A stretch of DNA of 64,000 nt from Aspidiotus rigidus (taxonomy: Eukaryota > Arthropoda > Insecta > Hemiptera > Diaspididae). Both the position numbers and the translations under genes were made by a program. The DNA lies in contig JAVHKY010000054.1 in the NCBI GenBank assembly GCA_035079385.1, positions 17,526,001 through 17,590,000 on the forward strand. Direction: 5' to 3'. Below, one piece after another: positions 63,849 to 64,000 of this stretch. The notes under the pieces were generated by a model. That model saw only the letters and a list, made by a program, of their open reading frames with translations. It had not been told where the DNA came from and did no database searches. Position 1 is the stretch's first letter, and each line of letters begins with the position of its first letter.

Positions 63849-64000
63849 GACGGTATCACTGTTCTTAATTCGTATATTCCGGAAAATGGCCTGATCGAAC
63901 TTGTTTATGACTCACACCGTGATTTCTCGTTTGGACGATCTTAATACCTCGTTCTTCTCTTTTGTTCGTCAGTTGCTTTCATTTCAGGCTCGAAGATGGT
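63849..64000 (+). mobile_element. Inverted PLE terminal repeat at window edge
   Basis: From GTTCTTAATTCGTATATTCC the sequence is the inverse of 63845 down to about 63705, joined through about 15 bp (CTGACGGTATCACT). It is either the inverted 5' piece typical of PLE insertions or a second PLE head to head; the window ends before this can be decided. Confidence 0.8.

Overview
This is eukaryotic, most likely arthropod, nuclear DNA. The case rests on the mobile elements: Penelope-like retroelements (PLEs) with a fused GIY-YIG endonuclease, an I-group/R1-like LINE, FLYWCH-type MULE transposase relics, hAT-type MITEs and long satellite arrays, plus one plausibly spliced immunoglobulin-domain exon. 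There are no operons or bacterial signals. The species cannot be named from the sequence. Almost the whole window is repeats nested in repeats, and no complete host gene was found.

Layout. 1-10.7 kb: LINE scraps, AT-rich DNA, three copies of a non-coding family (here called B), three copies of a minisatellite-bearing inverted-repeat family (here called A), and two broken PLEs. 10.7-13.3 kb: low-copy DNA, a possible membrane-protein ORF and a FLYWCH-MULE relic. 13.3-22.5 kb: a nested zone. A-family copies are interrupted by a hAT MITE with an 8-bp target duplication, a MULE with six 13-bp motifs at each end, and a 3.5-kb LINE with an uninterrupted reading frame, a poly(A) tail and a 13-bp target duplication. 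Between the A copies lies an inverted-repeat element (D) that holds two hairpin MITEs and a strange element packed with TCGA. 22.5-26 kb: a LINE tail, low-copy DNA and a MITE. 26-30.6 kb: two PLEs head to head, one split by an A-family cluster. 30.6-32.9 kb: low-copy DNA. 32.9-37 kb: three tandem arrays (about 100, 101 and 526 bp) and a hAT-like MITE. 40.5-46.1 kb: a 158-bp satellite with three near-identical 1108-bp higher-order repeats. 46.1-48.6 kb: low-copy DNA with the Ig exon. 48.6-53.9 kb: PLE fragments and one PLE inserted in a 120-bp minisatellite. 53.9-60.8 kb: a very large nested palindrome. 60.8-64 kb: a nearly complete PLE with direct terminal repeats, meeting an inverted partner at the window edge.

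How it fits together. Autonomous element classes visible as protein are PLE (RT plus GIY-YIG), LINE (EEP endonuclease, RT and a terminal zinc knuckle) and MULE. The A, B, D, MITE and foldback sequences have no coding capacity of their own and presumably moved using enzymes from elsewhere. Insertion order can be read from nesting and target duplications; the LINE and two MITEs are the cleanest events. Several satellites seem to derive from, or sit inside, mobile elements. Most ORFs in the arrays are open only because repeat periods are multiples of three or lack stops, and they are not annotated as genes.
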